Origin: Chryseobacterium sp. G0186
GTDB taxonomy: Bacteria > Bacteroidota > Bacteroidia > Flavobacteriales > Weeksellaceae
Direction: 5' to 3'
Assembly (NCBI RefSeq): GCF_003815675.1
Contig: NZ_CP033918.1
Coordinates: 2,728,001 to 2,792,000 of the forward strand
DNA length: 64,000 bases
Shown: piece by piece, positions 1-9,135 of the stretch
How the letters are laid out: every line of letters begins with the position of its first letter
Numbering within the stretch: position 1 is the first letter of the stretch
Notes under the pieces: model-generated
The model's input: only the letters and a program-made list of their open reading frames with translations
Databases searched by the model: none
Told to the model about the DNA's origin: nothing
Program-made: the position numbers and the translations under genes

Positions 1-2
1 GC

Positions 3-1880
3 TCATCCATTAGTCCTACAGAATCCGGATATTATACCTGCTCTGTAACCATGGGAAGCTGTGCGCCATTAGTTACTGAACAATTTAAAGTACTGAATTG
101 TACCAAACTTACGGCCACCTCTTATGATGTATGTAATACACAGACCATACCTCCTACATTCAGTACATCAACACAAACCCCGGTACCTTCCACAGTGGCC
201 ATTACAGCTCCACCTACATTAGGTACGGCAGTGATAAATCCTACGACAGGAATCATTACCTACACCGTCAATACTCCCGGTACAGCCGGAACCGATACAT
301 TCACCTATAATTTCTGTGGAAATGATCCTGATTTCCCCGATTGTGAAACGGTGACAGTAACCATCAACATCAAAGCCATTACCGTCACCAATGTAACCCT
401 TCAAGCGTGTGATATCAACGGGAACGGAACATTCAATCTGACGACAGCCAATGTAACCGCAAACACACCCGTTACCATTACCTATTACCCAACATTGGCG
501 GATGCCCAAACAGAAAACCCTGCCACCCTTATTACAACTGCCAATTCATATACTGCTCCTAACGGAACTATCATATATGCCGTAGTAAAAAATAGCCTAG
601 GTTGTAAAAGTATCGCACAGATAACACTTTCTCTTTACAATAAAGCGGTCGTTGTAGATAACTACAACGGTATTTTCTGCGATGATAATATGGACGGAAC
701 TGTAGCTATCATTTTATCCAATATCACTGGTATTGTTCTTAATAACCCGACTTATTTTACGGTAAGATATTATGCAAGTCTAGCTGATGCCAATGCCGGA
801 AATACCAATACCCTTCCCAATAACTGGAGCTATACCACCACAACAACTATTTATATCAGGGTAGATTCCCCCGATGGATGTGCTTCTGTCATTAAACCCC
901 TGCAGTTTAGTATTGGAGCAAGGATACCACTCTCAAGCAGATCAGTTACAGAAAATGTATGTGACGATGATTTAGATGGAATAAAATCAGTAAATCTTGC
1001 TCAGTTTATTCCTATGTTTACAACAGACCCTAACGTAACATATACCTTTCATGGAAGTTTGTCAGATGCACAGAATGATATCAGTCCCATTCTTGCAACG
1101 GTAAATATTACCACATCCCAGACTTTTTATATTCGTTTTGAAAAAAATGGAGTCTGCCCGGAAGTAGCTACCATTAAAATCAATATTAAAACCCCTAAAA
1201 AATCAGATCTTCTTATTGATCAGATTATTTGCCCAAAGGCAACCACTACATTAGATGCAGGTCCCGGGTTTGAAAAATATTTGTGGAGTACCGGAGCTAC
1301 TACCCATTCAATCACCAATGTTCCTGCCGGAAGCTATTGGGTTGAACTTACTTTTAACGGATGTGTTTACAAACAACTGGTGAATGTTACAGAATACCAG
1401 CTTCCTTTGATTACTTCTATTGAGATTGATGGAACTACTGTAAAGATTGGAGTGTCCGGAGGGACTCCGCCTTATCAATATTCACTGGATGGGGTGGTAT
1501 GGCAGAATTCAAATATTTTCTACAATGTACCAAGAGGAGCTCATTATGTAGTGGTAAGAGACTCCAAGTTATGTGGAGAAGTGAAAAAAGAATTTGCCAT
1601 TATCAACCTGATCAATACCATTACTCCTAATGGTGATGGCCGTAATGAGGGCATTGATTATTCTGCATTAATGGCCAATGATAATCTTGTATTCCGAATC
1701 TTTGACCGATACGGAGCTGAAATCTTCAGAGGAACTCCTGAAAACAGATATACCTGGGATGGAAGAATCGGAGGCAGATATGTTCCTACAGCCACTTACT
1801 GGTATTTTATTACCTGGACAGAATATGGATCCAATATTTCTATAAAATATTCAAGCTGGTTACTGGTAAAACATAGATAA
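3..1880 (+). CDS. T9SS type B sorting domain (gliding-motility C-terminal) surface protein, 5' partial
   Basis: The reading frame is open from the first bases of the window, so the start lies upstream; the ATG at 51 is internal. The visible part, about 625 residues, is a string of Thr/Asn-rich beta-sandwich segments with regularly spaced acidic motifs such as CDDNMDG and CDDDLDG. The last 85 or so residues (ITPNGDGRNE, FRIFDRYGAEIF, then a Trp/Tyr-rich end) match the type B T9SS sorting domain, also called the gliding-motility-associated C-terminal domain. Family knowledge: such proteins are carried across the outer membrane by T9SS and attached to or shed from the surface. The ligand or substrate cannot be told. 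A strong hairpin follows at 1887-1933. Confidence 0.9.
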   Translation, partial: SSISPTESGYYTCSVTMGSCAPLVTEQFKVLNCTKLTATSYDVCNTQTIPPTFSTSTQTPVPSTVAITAPPTLGTAVINPTTGIITYTVNTPGTAGTDTFTYNFCGNDPDFPDCETVTVTINIKAITVTNVTLQACDINGNGTFNLTTANVTANTPVTITYYPTLADAQTENPATLITTANSYTAPNGTIIYAVVKNSLGCKSIAQITLSLYNKAVVVDNYNGIFCDDNMDGTVAIILSNITGIVLNNPTYFTVRYYASLADANAGNTNTLPNNWSYTTTTTIYIRVDSPDGCASVIKPLQFSIGARIPLSSRSVTENVCDDDLDGIKSVNLAQFIPMFTTDPNVTYTFHGSLSDAQNDISPILATVNITTSQTFYIRFEKNGVCPEVATIKINIKTPKKSDLLIDQIICPKATTTLDAGPGFEKYLWSTGATTHSITNVPAGSYWVELTFNGCVYKQLVNVTEYQLPLITSIEIDGTTVKIGVSGGTPPYQYSLDGVVWQNSNIFYNVPRGAHYVVVRDSKLCGEVKKEFAIINLINTITPNGDGRNEGIDYSALMANDNLVFRIFDRYGAEIFRGTPENRYTWDGRIGGRYVPTATYWYFITWTEYGSNISIKYSSWLLVKHR

Positions 1881-1886
1881 ATAATC

Positions 1887-1940
1887 AAGAGGCTAAAAGA
1901 AAGCAATTCAAATAAACTTTCCTTTAGCCTCTTACTTTTT
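1887..1940 (+). terminator. Rho-independent terminator after the type B sorting-domain protein
   Basis: An 11-bp perfect stem (AAGAGGCTAAA with TTTAGCCTCTT), extended by a further GAAAG/CTTTC pairing, is followed by CTTTTT. Confidence 0.8.
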
Positions 1941-2060
1941 GAGCCTTTCTTTAGGTTAAAAATGAGTTTATAACACTCATTAACACTTTATTCCTAAAGT
2001 TTAATATAACTTTAACCACTATTCTTTATCCAACTAAGCACAAATTGCTGTATTTCTATG

Positions 2061-2068
2061 TAATTTTG
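2061..2068 (+). promoter_or_regulatory. -7 promoter box for the 2077 gene
   Basis: TAATTTTG fits the Bacteroidota -7 consensus TAnnTTTG and ends 8 bases before the ATG at 2077, which implies a very short or absent leader. The nearest upstream TTG (2045-2047) is closer than the usual -33 spacing, so this is moderate support. Confidence 0.5.
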
Positions 2069-2076
2069 CCAATTAT

Positions 2077-2868
2077 ATGAAGAAACTATTTACTCTGCTG
2101 TTATTGGTTTTTCTGGCAAAGATCAATGCCCAAATGTATTCTGGAGAAGTATTTCTAAGGGATAACTCAATTTTATATCTCAATCAGGTATATGTTACCA
2201 ACCTGAACACCCAAAAAACAGTTCTTACTGACTACAACGGTAATTTTAATGTTCCTGCCAATCCTGGAGATGTTATCCGTTTTACATCTATTGTTACCGA
2301 AAGGAAAGACATTAAGCTAACTCCACAGATGATGGAGCAAAAAAATCTTATGGAACTGAAGATTGCCTATTATGAAATTCAGGAAATCGTACTTAGCAGA
2401 TTCAAGCCTACCGGAAATCTTCGGTATGATGTAAACTCGCTGAGAAAAGAAGATAAAGGACTAGCCATCAAGAAAGTGATCGGACTTCCGGAACCTAAAG
2501 GAGATGGTACTTCTCCTGACCTTCCTATTGCCGGATTAAGAGATGGTGGGCTTACTTTAAGTCTGGGGAGTATTTATGATATGCTTTCAGGAGAAAGAAA
2601 GAAAAAACAACGTTATCAGGCCTATGAAAGGATGAACGGCTCTGTTACCCAGATAAAGAACTATCTTGGTAAGGATTATTTTACAAGACTCAAAATTCCT
2701 GAAAATCTCGTTGACAACTTCCTTCAGTTCGTTTATACCTCTGAGAACATACAGCCTTATGTGTTAGCTGGAAACTTTGAAGCGATAAAAATACCTATTG
2801 AAAAATACCTTCCTATCTATCAGAGAAGATTAAGAAACTCCCATCTTCAGGAAGTTATTACCAAATAA
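2077..2868 (+). CDS. Secreted carboxypeptidase-regulatory-like domain protein
   Basis: 263 residues. A signal peptide ends at about residue 19 (hydrophobic stretch, then INAQ). Residues 20-100 resemble a CarboxypepD_reg-like beta sandwich (GEVFLRDNS..., TDYNGNFNVPANPGDVIRFTSI), a fold common at the N-terminus of Bacteroidota outer-membrane proteins and often freestanding. The remainder is charged and mostly helical, with no catalytic motif that I recognise. It is probably periplasmic or attached to the envelope. It stands alone between two terminators. Function unknown. Confidence 0.75.
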   Translation: MKKLFTLLLLVFLAKINAQMYSGEVFLRDNSILYLNQVYVTNLNTQKTVLTDYNGNFNVPANPGDVIRFTSIVTERKDIKLTPQMMEQKNLMELKIAYYEIQEIVLSRFKPTGNLRYDVNSLRKEDKGLAIKKVIGLPEPKGDGTSPDLPIAGLRDGGLTLSLGSIYDMLSGERKKKQRYQAYERMNGSVTQIKNYLGKDYFTRLKIPENLVDNFLQFVYTSENIQPYVLAGNFEAIKIPIEKYLPIYQRRLRNSHLQEVITK

Positions 2869-2910
2869 ATAGTCTCTCTGCAGAAGAAAAATATATCATC
2901 CATATTCACT

Positions 2911-2946
2911 ATAATCCATGTAGCATTTACATGGATTATTTTTTTA
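2911..2946 (+). terminator. Rho-independent terminator
   Basis: A 12-bp perfect stem (ATAATCCATGTA with TACATGGATTAT, 5-base loop) is followed by a run of T. It ends the 2077 gene. Confidence 0.9.
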
Positions 2947-3138
2947 TTGTAAAAACATTAAATATTGATTACTTAAATTTTATCAAATACATATTCATAA
3001 TATTCAAAAATATGCTTAATTTTATGTCACAATTAAGTGTTTAAAATAAAAACAATGTAATTGCGTTATCCTAAAAAAGACTAATTGACCTAAACACAAA
3101 TTAAGAGAAAGTACACCATTTTAACTTCATCCTTAATA

Positions 3139-3912
3139 ATGAAAAAATTACTTTTACTTATTAGCTCAGTCTTGTTTTTCAGTGTGTCTGCCCAAAAAAA
3201 AGGGAAAGACTACAGCCAAATTATAAAAAGCAATAACATCTATGAAATTAATGCTTTTCTAAGAGATGCTCATCCTGATGATCCCCGACGGTCTGTGCTG
3301 AAACCACGGGTAATGGAAATGATGAAAGAATATATCAAAAATGCTCATCCGGAAGATCAGAAAGTAAAAGATATGCAGGAAATGCTTGCTTTACTGAGAA
3401 GAAGACCCTCTACCAAAATTACTTTTGATGAAATGAATGCCATCATCAAACAAAAGCAAATTGCAAAATATAAGGCAGAACTGGCCGCCAAACAATCTAC
3501 CACTGTTTACACTCCCAGCACAGCTCAAAATACATTTGTTGTAAATGCTTCCGCAAATGCAGCAATCCCTAATGCAGAGGCAGAAGAATTCAATATGCTT
3601 ATGAAGGTGTCCCCTATTGAACATCAGAACAAAACAGTAAAGATTCTTAATTCTTTATTTGATAATGATCCAAATGCCAAGGAATGCATTGTGATGGTTC
3701 AAAATCAATCAGACTGCAATATCATTGTAAGAATGGAGGGAGTTGGAAATACAAAGTACAGACTTGCCGTTCCTGCCCGTAGTGACAACTCTGTAGTGAT
3801 AGAAAAAGGGCAGTACCTTTTCACCAGTTTAGTCTGCGGCGCACAGTATGCCTCACAAAAAACCATTCAAAAACCCATCATGGTAGCCTTGGGAAGCGCA
3901 ACAGCAAAGTAA
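3139..3912 (+). CDS. Exported protein, first of three paralogues (DUF6759-like)
   Basis: 257 residues with a signal peptide (cleavage after VSAQ at about residue 19). It shares two blocks with the gene at 4709: an N-terminal block around AHPDDPRRSVLKP, and a C-terminal block of about 100 residues (EFNMLM..., NQSDCNIIVRMEG, LAVPARSDNSVVIEKG, LVCGAQYASQK). The C-terminal block with its two conserved Cys also occurs in the gene at 5386. From memory this resembles DUF6759, known mainly from Chryseobacterium; that name is tentative. Residues 105-150 are a low-complexity linker. Probably periplasmic or outer-membrane; function unknown. Confidence 0.7.
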   Translation: MKKLLLLISSVLFFSVSAQKKGKDYSQIIKSNNIYEINAFLRDAHPDDPRRSVLKPRVMEMMKEYIKNAHPEDQKVKDMQEMLALLRRRPSTKITFDEMNAIIKQKQIAKYKAELAAKQSTTVYTPSTAQNTFVVNASANAAIPNAEAEEFNMLMKVSPIEHQNKTVKILNSLFDNDPNAKECIVMVQNQSDCNIIVRMEGVGNTKYRLAVPARSDNSVVIEKGQYLFTSLVCGAQYASQKTIQKPIMVALGSATAK

Positions 3913-3938
3913 CCAAAACAATATACTAGCTCCTCCAT

Positions 3939-3962
3939 AGGTCTTTTAGCTTTAAAAGACCT
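3939..3962 (+). terminator. Hairpin after the 3139 gene
   Basis: A 10-bp perfect stem (AGGTCTTTTA with TAAAAGACCT, loop GCTT). The tail is only moderately T-rich, so termination may be partial. Confidence 0.6.
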
Positions 3963-3982
3963 TAATTCTATGCAATTTTTAC

Positions 3983-3990
3983 TACTTTTG
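3983..3990 (+). promoter_or_regulatory. -7 promoter box for trmB
   Basis: TACTTTTG, a perfect TAnnTTTG match, lies 22 bases before the trmB ATG. No clear -33 TTG was found. Confidence 0.55.
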
Positions 3991-4012
3991 CAGTCATTTT
4001 ATAAATGACTCA

Positions 4013-4690
4013 ATGGGCAAGAATAAATTAGCAAGATTTGCAGAAAACAAGATATTACCAAATGTAATTCAACCGACAAGAGAAGATGCTTTAAATGGCT
4101 TTGAACTTAAGGGAAAATGGAGAGAAAACTTCTTTAAAAATGACAATCCAATCGTTCTGGAACTGGGTTGTGGAAAAGGAGAATATTCTGTTGGACTGGC
4201 AAAAACATTTCCTGAAAAAAACTTTATCGGAATTGATATCAAAGGAGCCAGATTTTGGTTTGGTGCCAAGGAAGCTGTTGAAAGCAATATGACGAATGTG
4301 GCTTTTTTAAGATCTCAGATTGAGCTTGTGGAACATTTCTTTGCTGAGAATGAAGTGGATGAAATCTGGATTACCTTCCCGGATCCACAGATCAAATATA
4401 GAAGAACAAAACACAGGTTAACCCATCCGGACTTTTTAAACCGTTATAAAAAATTTCTGAAGCCAGGCGGTATTATTCATTTGAAAACCGATTCAGAGTT
4501 CCTTCACGGATATACTTTGGGATATTTACAGGGAGCAGGATATGAAATCATTTCCGCACACCATGATATCTATGGAGCACCGGAATACGATCCTAATACA
4601 GAACATTTGAGAGACATTAAGACGTATTATGAAGAACTATTCTCTGCTAAAGGGAAAACAATCACTTATATCAAATTCCGAATAAGCTGA
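4013..4690 (+). CDS. trmB: tRNA (guanine-N7-)-methyltransferase
   Basis: 225 residues, the usual length for TrmB. It methylates G46 in the tRNA variable loop with S-adenosylmethionine. The SAM-binding motif LELGCGKGEYS is at about residues 48-58, followed by FIGIDIKGAR. The family signature ITFPDPQIKYRRTKHRLTH sits near residues 118-136, and HLKTDSEF lies towards the C-terminus. It has its own promoter box, and is followed 18 bases later by the second of the exported paralogues, so it may share a transcript with that unrelated pair. Confidence 0.96.
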   Translation: MGKNKLARFAENKILPNVIQPTREDALNGFELKGKWRENFFKNDNPIVLELGCGKGEYSVGLAKTFPEKNFIGIDIKGARFWFGAKEAVESNMTNVAFLRSQIELVEHFFAENEVDEIWITFPDPQIKYRRTKHRLTHPDFLNRYKKFLKPGGIIHLKTDSEFLHGYTLGYLQGAGYEIISAHHDIYGAPEYDPNTEHLRDIKTYYEELFSAKGKTITYIKFRIS

Positions 4691-4708
4691 TGAAATAAAT
4701 AACTATTG

Positions 4709-5389
4709 ATGAAAAAACTTTTTTTTACGATTTTATTCTTCGCTTTCCTAACCCCTGCCTTTGCTCAGAAAAGCAGTAAAGACATTCTAAAAAGCACAAA
4801 TATCAAGGAAATTGAAGAGTATCTAAAGAACGCACATCCTGACGATCCAAAAAAGATCGTGCTAAAACCTAAACTTATTGCCCTAAAAAACTCTGACTGG
4901 ACGAAAGGAGCACGTACTGCCAAACCTATGGAAGCAAGGCCAATATTAGCCGATATTCCTAAAAATGCCATGAAAGATCCCAACTCGAGTGAAGCCATGG
5001 AGTTTAAACGGTTAATTGCTGAATCATCTACTGAGCATAAGGAAAAAACAGAAAAGCTTCTGAATGCAATGCTTAATGAAGATATTACCCGAACGGAGGC
5101 CATTCTTTTATTTAAAAATAATTCTGATTGCAATATCGTCCTTCGAATTGAAGGAGAGAATTATTACAATCTTGCTGTTCCTACCCATGGAGAAAATTTC
5201 ATTGTGGTTAACAAGGGGCTCTATACCCTCAACAGTAATGTTTGTGACATGAAGTACTCTTCCCAAAAAGATATAAAAAGAAGTATATTTGTAACCATTG
5301 ATCACCCAAGACCGCCTGAGGTTGAGCAAAAAGCCAATACTCTGCCGGAAAAACCATTAAAGAAAAGCAAAAAAATAAAACGGGTATGA
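4709..5389 (+). CDS. Exported protein, second of three paralogues (DUF6759-like)
   Basis: 226 residues from ATG 4709; a TTG one codon earlier is in frame but less likely. The signal peptide ends near PAFAQ. It parallels the 3139 protein through an N-terminal block (ILKSTNIKEIEEYLKNAHPDDP, shown here in two overlapping parts: NIKEIEEYLK and AHPDDPKKIVLKP) and a C-terminal block (NNSDCNIVLRIEG, NLAVPTHGENFIVVNKG, VCDMKYSSQKDIK). It adds a Lys-rich tail. The stop overlaps the next start (ATGA), which indicates translational coupling with the lipoprotein at 5386. Function unknown. Confidence 0.75.
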   Translation: MKKLFFTILFFAFLTPAFAQKSSKDILKSTNIKEIEEYLKNAHPDDPKKIVLKPKLIALKNSDWTKGARTAKPMEARPILADIPKNAMKDPNSSEAMEFKRLIAESSTEHKEKTEKLLNAMLNEDITRTEAILLFKNNSDCNIVLRIEGENYYNLAVPTHGENFIVVNKGLYTLNSNVCDMKYSSQKDIKRSIFVTIDHPRPPEVEQKANTLPEKPLKKSKKIKRV

Positions 5390-5823
5390 AAAAGCTATTA
5401 GTTCTCACAGGAATTTCATTGATTCTTACCAGCTGTAGTGCCAATTATGGTGGCTATCCCATAAGAACCCCCTATCCTACCAATAATTCTGGAGGAAGTG
5501 CAGCTAATACAGCAAGAGAATATAATGAGCTCATTAAGACCTATAAGCCGGAAACAGCTGATGTACTTACTGATCTTCTCAATGATGATGACCCCGGCAA
5601 TTCCAGGACGTCTATTTCAGTAGAAAATAAATCTCCCTGCAATATGGTACTTACAGTAAGCGGAAGCGGATTCTTCAAAAAAATCCCCATAGCCGCAGGA
5701 AGTATAGGTTATACAATGGTTCCTAAAAACCAAAACTACAGACTCTCCGGCATGCTTTGCAATTCTTCTTATCAGTCTACAAAGTATATAACAAGCTCAT
5801 ATTCTGTAAAAATTTCACAATAA
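5386..5823 (+). CDS. Small lipoprotein, third of three paralogues (DUF6759-like)
   Basis: 145 residues. The lipobox is LTSC at about residue 17, giving an envelope lipoprotein. It lacks the AHPDDP block of its neighbours but keeps the C-terminal domain: YNELIKTY, ENKSPCNMVLTVSG, IPIAAGSIGYTMVPK, MLCNSSYQSTKYI. The two Cys line up with those in the 3139 and 4709 proteins, suggesting a disulphide in an Ig-like fold. It overlaps the 4709 gene by 4 bases and ends at a strong hairpin. Confidence 0.75.
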   Translation: MKKLLVLTGISLILTSCSANYGGYPIRTPYPTNNSGGSAANTAREYNELIKTYKPETADVLTDLLNDDDPGNSRTSISVENKSPCNMVLTVSGSGFFKKIPIAAGSIGYTMVPKNQNYRLSGMLCNSSYQSTKYITSSYSVKISQ

Positions 5824-5824
5824 C

Positions 5825-5858
5825 AGACACTCTCACGAATGTATCTGTGAGAGTGTCT
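5825..5858. terminator. Bidirectional terminator between convergent genes
   Basis: A 12-bp perfect stem (AGACACTCTCAC with GTGAGAGTGTCT, 10-base loop) lies between the plus-strand lipoprotein and the minus-strand M4 peptidase. Confidence 0.8.
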
Positions 5859-5890
5859 TATAAAAAACAAATTAATAGTTAAATAATTTT

Positions 5891-7996
5891 TTAATTTTTA
5901 ATAAACTTGTGATTACCTTTCCCATCAATAGAAAGAATATAAGTTCCTTTTTGTAACACAGAAACATTTATTTTGTTATCGGAAACATTACCCCGCTGGA
6001 TAAGTTCTCCTACAACATTGGTAATTTTATATCCTAATTTTCCGGTTTCTGATCTTGAAGATGAGACAATATGTAGTTCATCACTTGCAGGGTTAGGATA
6101 AATGCTAAAAACCGGTGTATTTTTAACTTCTGAAACGGTTAAAAAATTACAGTCTTCCCCTGTTGTTACTCCTACTGCACACCATGCTGCCTTTACTGCT
6201 GCAACTTCTGCTGAATTAGCCCCATATAACACTCCAGCTTCCTGAACTGTAAAGTTTCTAACATCAGTATATACAGACTGCGACTGAACATAGCTTGCCT
6301 GAGTAGAATAAACAAGGTCTGCAGCTTTTTTGAGGCCAATTCCTGATACATTATAAGCATATCCGTTGTCGTTGGTTCCTGAGCCTCCTTCTACCAATAA
6401 ATAATACCAATGATTCAAAACTCCTGAATTAGTATGAACACCACATTTATCATTACTAGAATCTGGAGTACAGTTTGCAGAAGCATCTTGCCAATTTTGT
6501 CCCATATATGTATCTGGCTGATTAAACAATTTCGGATTTACAAATGACCTGATCCCATCTGGTTGGGAAAGAACAAAATCCTCCCCCATAATCCATCTCT
6601 GTTTTTCAGGAGCCATTTTTGCTTCTACTGTTGCCCCCCAAATATCAGCAAAACCTTCATCCAAAGCCCCCGACTCTTTTTCATACACAAGATTTCCAAA
6701 TGCTGAGTCTACTCCATGACCAAACTCATGGGCATCTACATCCAGGCCAGTAACGACATCCCAGTCAATAGCTGGATTTGGTTGTCCGCCATCACCAATA
6801 AACATATAACCACCTGACAGACTAGGATTTATACTTGACAAACTCACCCATGAAGCATTATAAGGCGTACCCAAAATCGTTGGGTGAATAAAGGACCTAA
6901 CTAATGAATTCTGGTTGTCAAATCCGTTTCTGTTATATTCTGTTTTGAAAAAATCATATACCTGAGAAAAAGCCCAGTGGGTTTCCAAAGCAGCATCATC
7001 CTTCGTTGCTGCATATTCGGCAGTAGTCCAGTTATTATCTGCATCCACATACTTGGTTGCTAATGCTTCCGCATCGTCAGGAGTTGCCAATATTGTTATC
7101 AAAAGAATAAGCAAGGCATCTCCCCCAGTAAAATTCAAAGTTTTAACAAATCTAGATTGATCAACCAGTTCATAGTCTGGATCTGTCTGCAAGGTTTCTA
7201 TTTGCCGTGATCCGCTGTATCTAGTATCGGCTGTACCGGTTGTAAAAAAGGGCATAGGACTTTTAGTGGAAATATCTTTAGCCACTTTGTTCAGCTCTTT
7301 CAGATGATTGGTATAATCCGTTTGCTCCTTCGTCAATGCTGTATTTTTTGACTGATGTGTCTTTAGAAGTCCCTCTTTTTTAAGAATCTCGCCTGTAACA
7401 GCATCCATATAAATTTTTTCCATATTACCAGGCTTCGTTGAAACAAGAGCGAAGGTATAAGCATAGCGGTCTGAAATTCCTGAAATATCCTTAGGTAAAA
7501 CAGTTAAGAAACCTTTTGGTATTTTATTTTTAAATTCATCAGGTAACTGGTAGCTAGGCCCTAGCTTAGCTAATCCTATTTTATAGATTTCATCAGGATC
7601 TTTAAGGGCTGATAAAGCAACAGATATTTCAATTCTGCTAAGATTACCGTTCATAGAAGTGATCACTCCGTTCTTCGAATGAACAGTGTAGGCTTTATGG
7701 GCTACCTCTATTTCATTAAAATACTGTTTATAAAAATCATGCTGTCCGCCCCAAAGATCTGTTTCGGATTTCACTTTTTTCAGTGTATTGGTCGTACCTT
7801 CTATCCCTGCAATCTGCTTTAATAAAGAATCTGTATTCCTTACAGAAACATTGGTTTCAGGTTTAAAAGAAATGAATTTTACCATACCGGCTTCATTTAC
7901 TTCTTTTTTTTCTACATAATCGGCTCCTAGATAATTTTGAGCAAAGCCCAAAGAACTTAATGCCAATGCAGCACTCAATAATAATTGTTTTTTCAT
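5891..7996 (-). CDS. Secreted M4 (thermolysin-type) metallopeptidase with T9SS type A sorting domain
   Basis: 701 residues. Signal peptide 1-19 (LGFAQ), then an FTP/PepSY-type propeptide to about 215, then the M4 catalytic domain. Zinc site: H423-E-F-G-H427, with E447 in ALDEGFAD as third ligand. The HTNSG motif supplies the catalytic His equivalent to thermolysin His231. The last 80 or so residues (SIYPNPASDELHI ... GTYILSIDGKG) are a type A T9SS sorting domain, so the enzyme is exported to the surface or medium. It stands alone between two terminators. Family knowledge predicts a secreted neutral protease for nutrient peptides; the substrate is unknown. Confidence 0.93.
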   Translation of the reverse strand: MKKQLLLSAALALSSLGFAQNYLGADYVEKKEVNEAGMVKFISFKPETNVSVRNTDSLLKQIAGIEGTTNTLKKVKSETDLWGGQHDFYKQYFNEIEVAHKAYTVHSKNGVITSMNGNLSRIEISVALSALKDPDEIYKIGLAKLGPSYQLPDEFKNKIPKGFLTVLPKDISGISDRYAYTFALVSTKPGNMEKIYMDAVTGEILKKEGLLKTHQSKNTALTKEQTDYTNHLKELNKVAKDISTKSPMPFFTTGTADTRYSGSRQIETLQTDPDYELVDQSRFVKTLNFTGGDALLILLITILATPDDAEALATKYVDADNNWTTAEYAATKDDAALETHWAFSQVYDFFKTEYNRNGFDNQNSLVRSFIHPTILGTPYNASWVSLSSINPSLSGGYMFIGDGGQPNPAIDWDVVTGLDVDAHEFGHGVDSAFGNLVYEKESGALDEGFADIWGATVEAKMAPEKQRWIMGEDFVLSQPDGIRSFVNPKLFNQPDTYMGQNWQDASANCTPDSSNDKCGVHTNSGVLNHWYYLLVEGGSGTNDNGYAYNVSGIGLKKAADLVYSTQASYVQSQSVYTDVRNFTVQEAGVLYGANSAEVAAVKAAWCAVGVTTGEDCNFLTVSEVKNTPVFSIYPNPASDELHIVSSSRSETGKLGYKITNVVGELIQRGNVSDNKINVSVLQKGTYILSIDGKGNHKFIKN

Positions 7997-8112
7997 TTTA
8001 TATTTTTTTGTATTTCAAAAATATAAAACTCACCATTAAAAGATATATTAAATAGCAAAAATTCAAAAAAAAACCTTAATTAGCTATAAATACGCATTTT
8101 ATTGTAAAAAAA

Positions 8113-8157
8113 ATAAATAAAAAAACAAAAAACCACTAAATAAAATTTAGTGGTTTT
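8113..8157 (-). terminator. Rho-independent terminator of the ribosomal protein operon
   Basis: A 12-bp perfect stem (AAAACCACTAAA with TTTAGTGGTTTT, loop TAAAA) is followed on the minus strand by a long T-rich run. Confidence 0.9.
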
Positions 8158-8183
8158 CAAATATATAAAGTATAAATCTTTAA

Positions 8184-8945
8184 TTATTCAGCATCGAAAT
8201 CAGCATCTGTATCTGCAGATACTTTTTCTCCTTCTTCTTTAGATTTTTCTTTATCAGCTTTTCTTTGAGACTGACCTTCTTTGATAGAATCAGAAACAAT
8301 GCTCAAGATCATATCAATAGATTTAGAAGCATCATCGTTTCCTGGGATAACGAAGTCTACTTTTCTAGGGTCAGAGTTTGTATCAACGATACCGAAAACT
8401 GGAATACCTAATTTCTTAGCTTCAGTAACCGCGATGTGTTCTCTTAAGATATCAACTACAAAGATTGCAGAAGGAAGTCTAACCATGTCAGAGATAGAAC
8501 CTAAGTTTTTCTCTAAGTTAGCTCTTTGTCTGTCAACTTGTAATCTTTCTTTTTTAGATAAAGTTTCGAACGTACCGTCTTTTTTCATTTTGTCGATAGA
8601 GTTCATCTTCTTTACAGCCTTTCTGATCGTAACGAAGTTCGTTAACATACCTCCTGGCCATCTTTCTGTAATATAAGGCATATTAAGTTCAGAAGCGTGT
8701 TTTGCAACAACTTCCTTCGCTTGCTTCTTAGTAGCTACGAAAAGAACTTTTTTACCTGCAGAAGTTAATTTTTCTAAAGCGCTACACGCTTCATCCAATT
8801 TAACTGCTGTTTTATGTAAGTCTACAATGTGAATACCGTTTTTCTCCATAAAAATGTATGGAGCCATATTTGGATTCCACTTTCTAGTCATGTGACCGAA
8901 GTGTACGCCAGCCTCTAAAAGGTCTTTTACATTTGCTTTTGCCAT
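8184..8945 (-). CDS. rpsB: 30S ribosomal protein S2
   Basis: 253 residues with the S2 hallmarks: LLEAGVHFGHMTRKWNPNM at the N-terminus, VLFVATKKQAKE, ITERWPGGMLTNF, and GIPVFGIVDTNSDP. The last 35 residues are an acidic/Lys extension seen in many Bacteroidota S2 proteins. It is the last gene of rplM-rpsI-rpsB and is followed directly by a terminator, so tsf, which often follows rpsB, is not here. Confidence 0.98.
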   Translation of the reverse strand: MAKANVKDLLEAGVHFGHMTRKWNPNMAPYIFMEKNGIHIVDLHKTAVKLDEACSALEKLTSAGKKVLFVATKKQAKEVVAKHASELNMPYITERWPGGMLTNFVTIRKAVKKMNSIDKMKKDGTFETLSKKERLQVDRQRANLEKNLGSISDMVRLPSAIFVVDILREHIAVTEAKKLGIPVFGIVDTNSDPRKVDFVIPGNDDASKSIDMILSIVSDSIKEGQSQRKADKEKSKEEGEKVSADTDADFDAE

Positions 8946-9135
8946 GTTTTCTGTTTTTGTTAGTTTACTTTCCGTTTTTTAAACAATCAACAACTTCTTT
9001 AGATGGGAGAAGCGTTTGGATGCTAAACGTAACGGGCAATTTTTTTGTTTAGATAAAATAGAACCAAGAACCGAGAAACAAAATTTAAGATCAAAAAAGT
9101 CTTGAATCTTGCGCCTGATATCCTGAATCTTGATA
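8946..9135 (-). other. rpsI-rpsB spacer with degenerate direct repeats
   Basis: This 190-base gap is long for a ribosomal operon. On the plus strand it holds TGAATCTTG twice (about 9102-9131), a repeated AGAACC unit (9060-9073) and a small hairpin (CGTTT/AAACG, about 9013-9030). No TAnnTTTG box was found. It may be a leader that regulates rpsB, or simply an intergenic mini-repeat of the kind scattered in these genomes. Confidence 0.4.

Noticed and set aside
219..509. Minus-strand open frame within the T9SS surface protein
   Set aside because: Shadow of the repetitive Thr/Gly-rich coding frame; no ribosome site, signal or family pattern.
8281..8676. Plus-strand 131-codon open frame opposite rpsB
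   Set aside because: It lies wholly inside the conserved S2 gene and has no recognisable domain.
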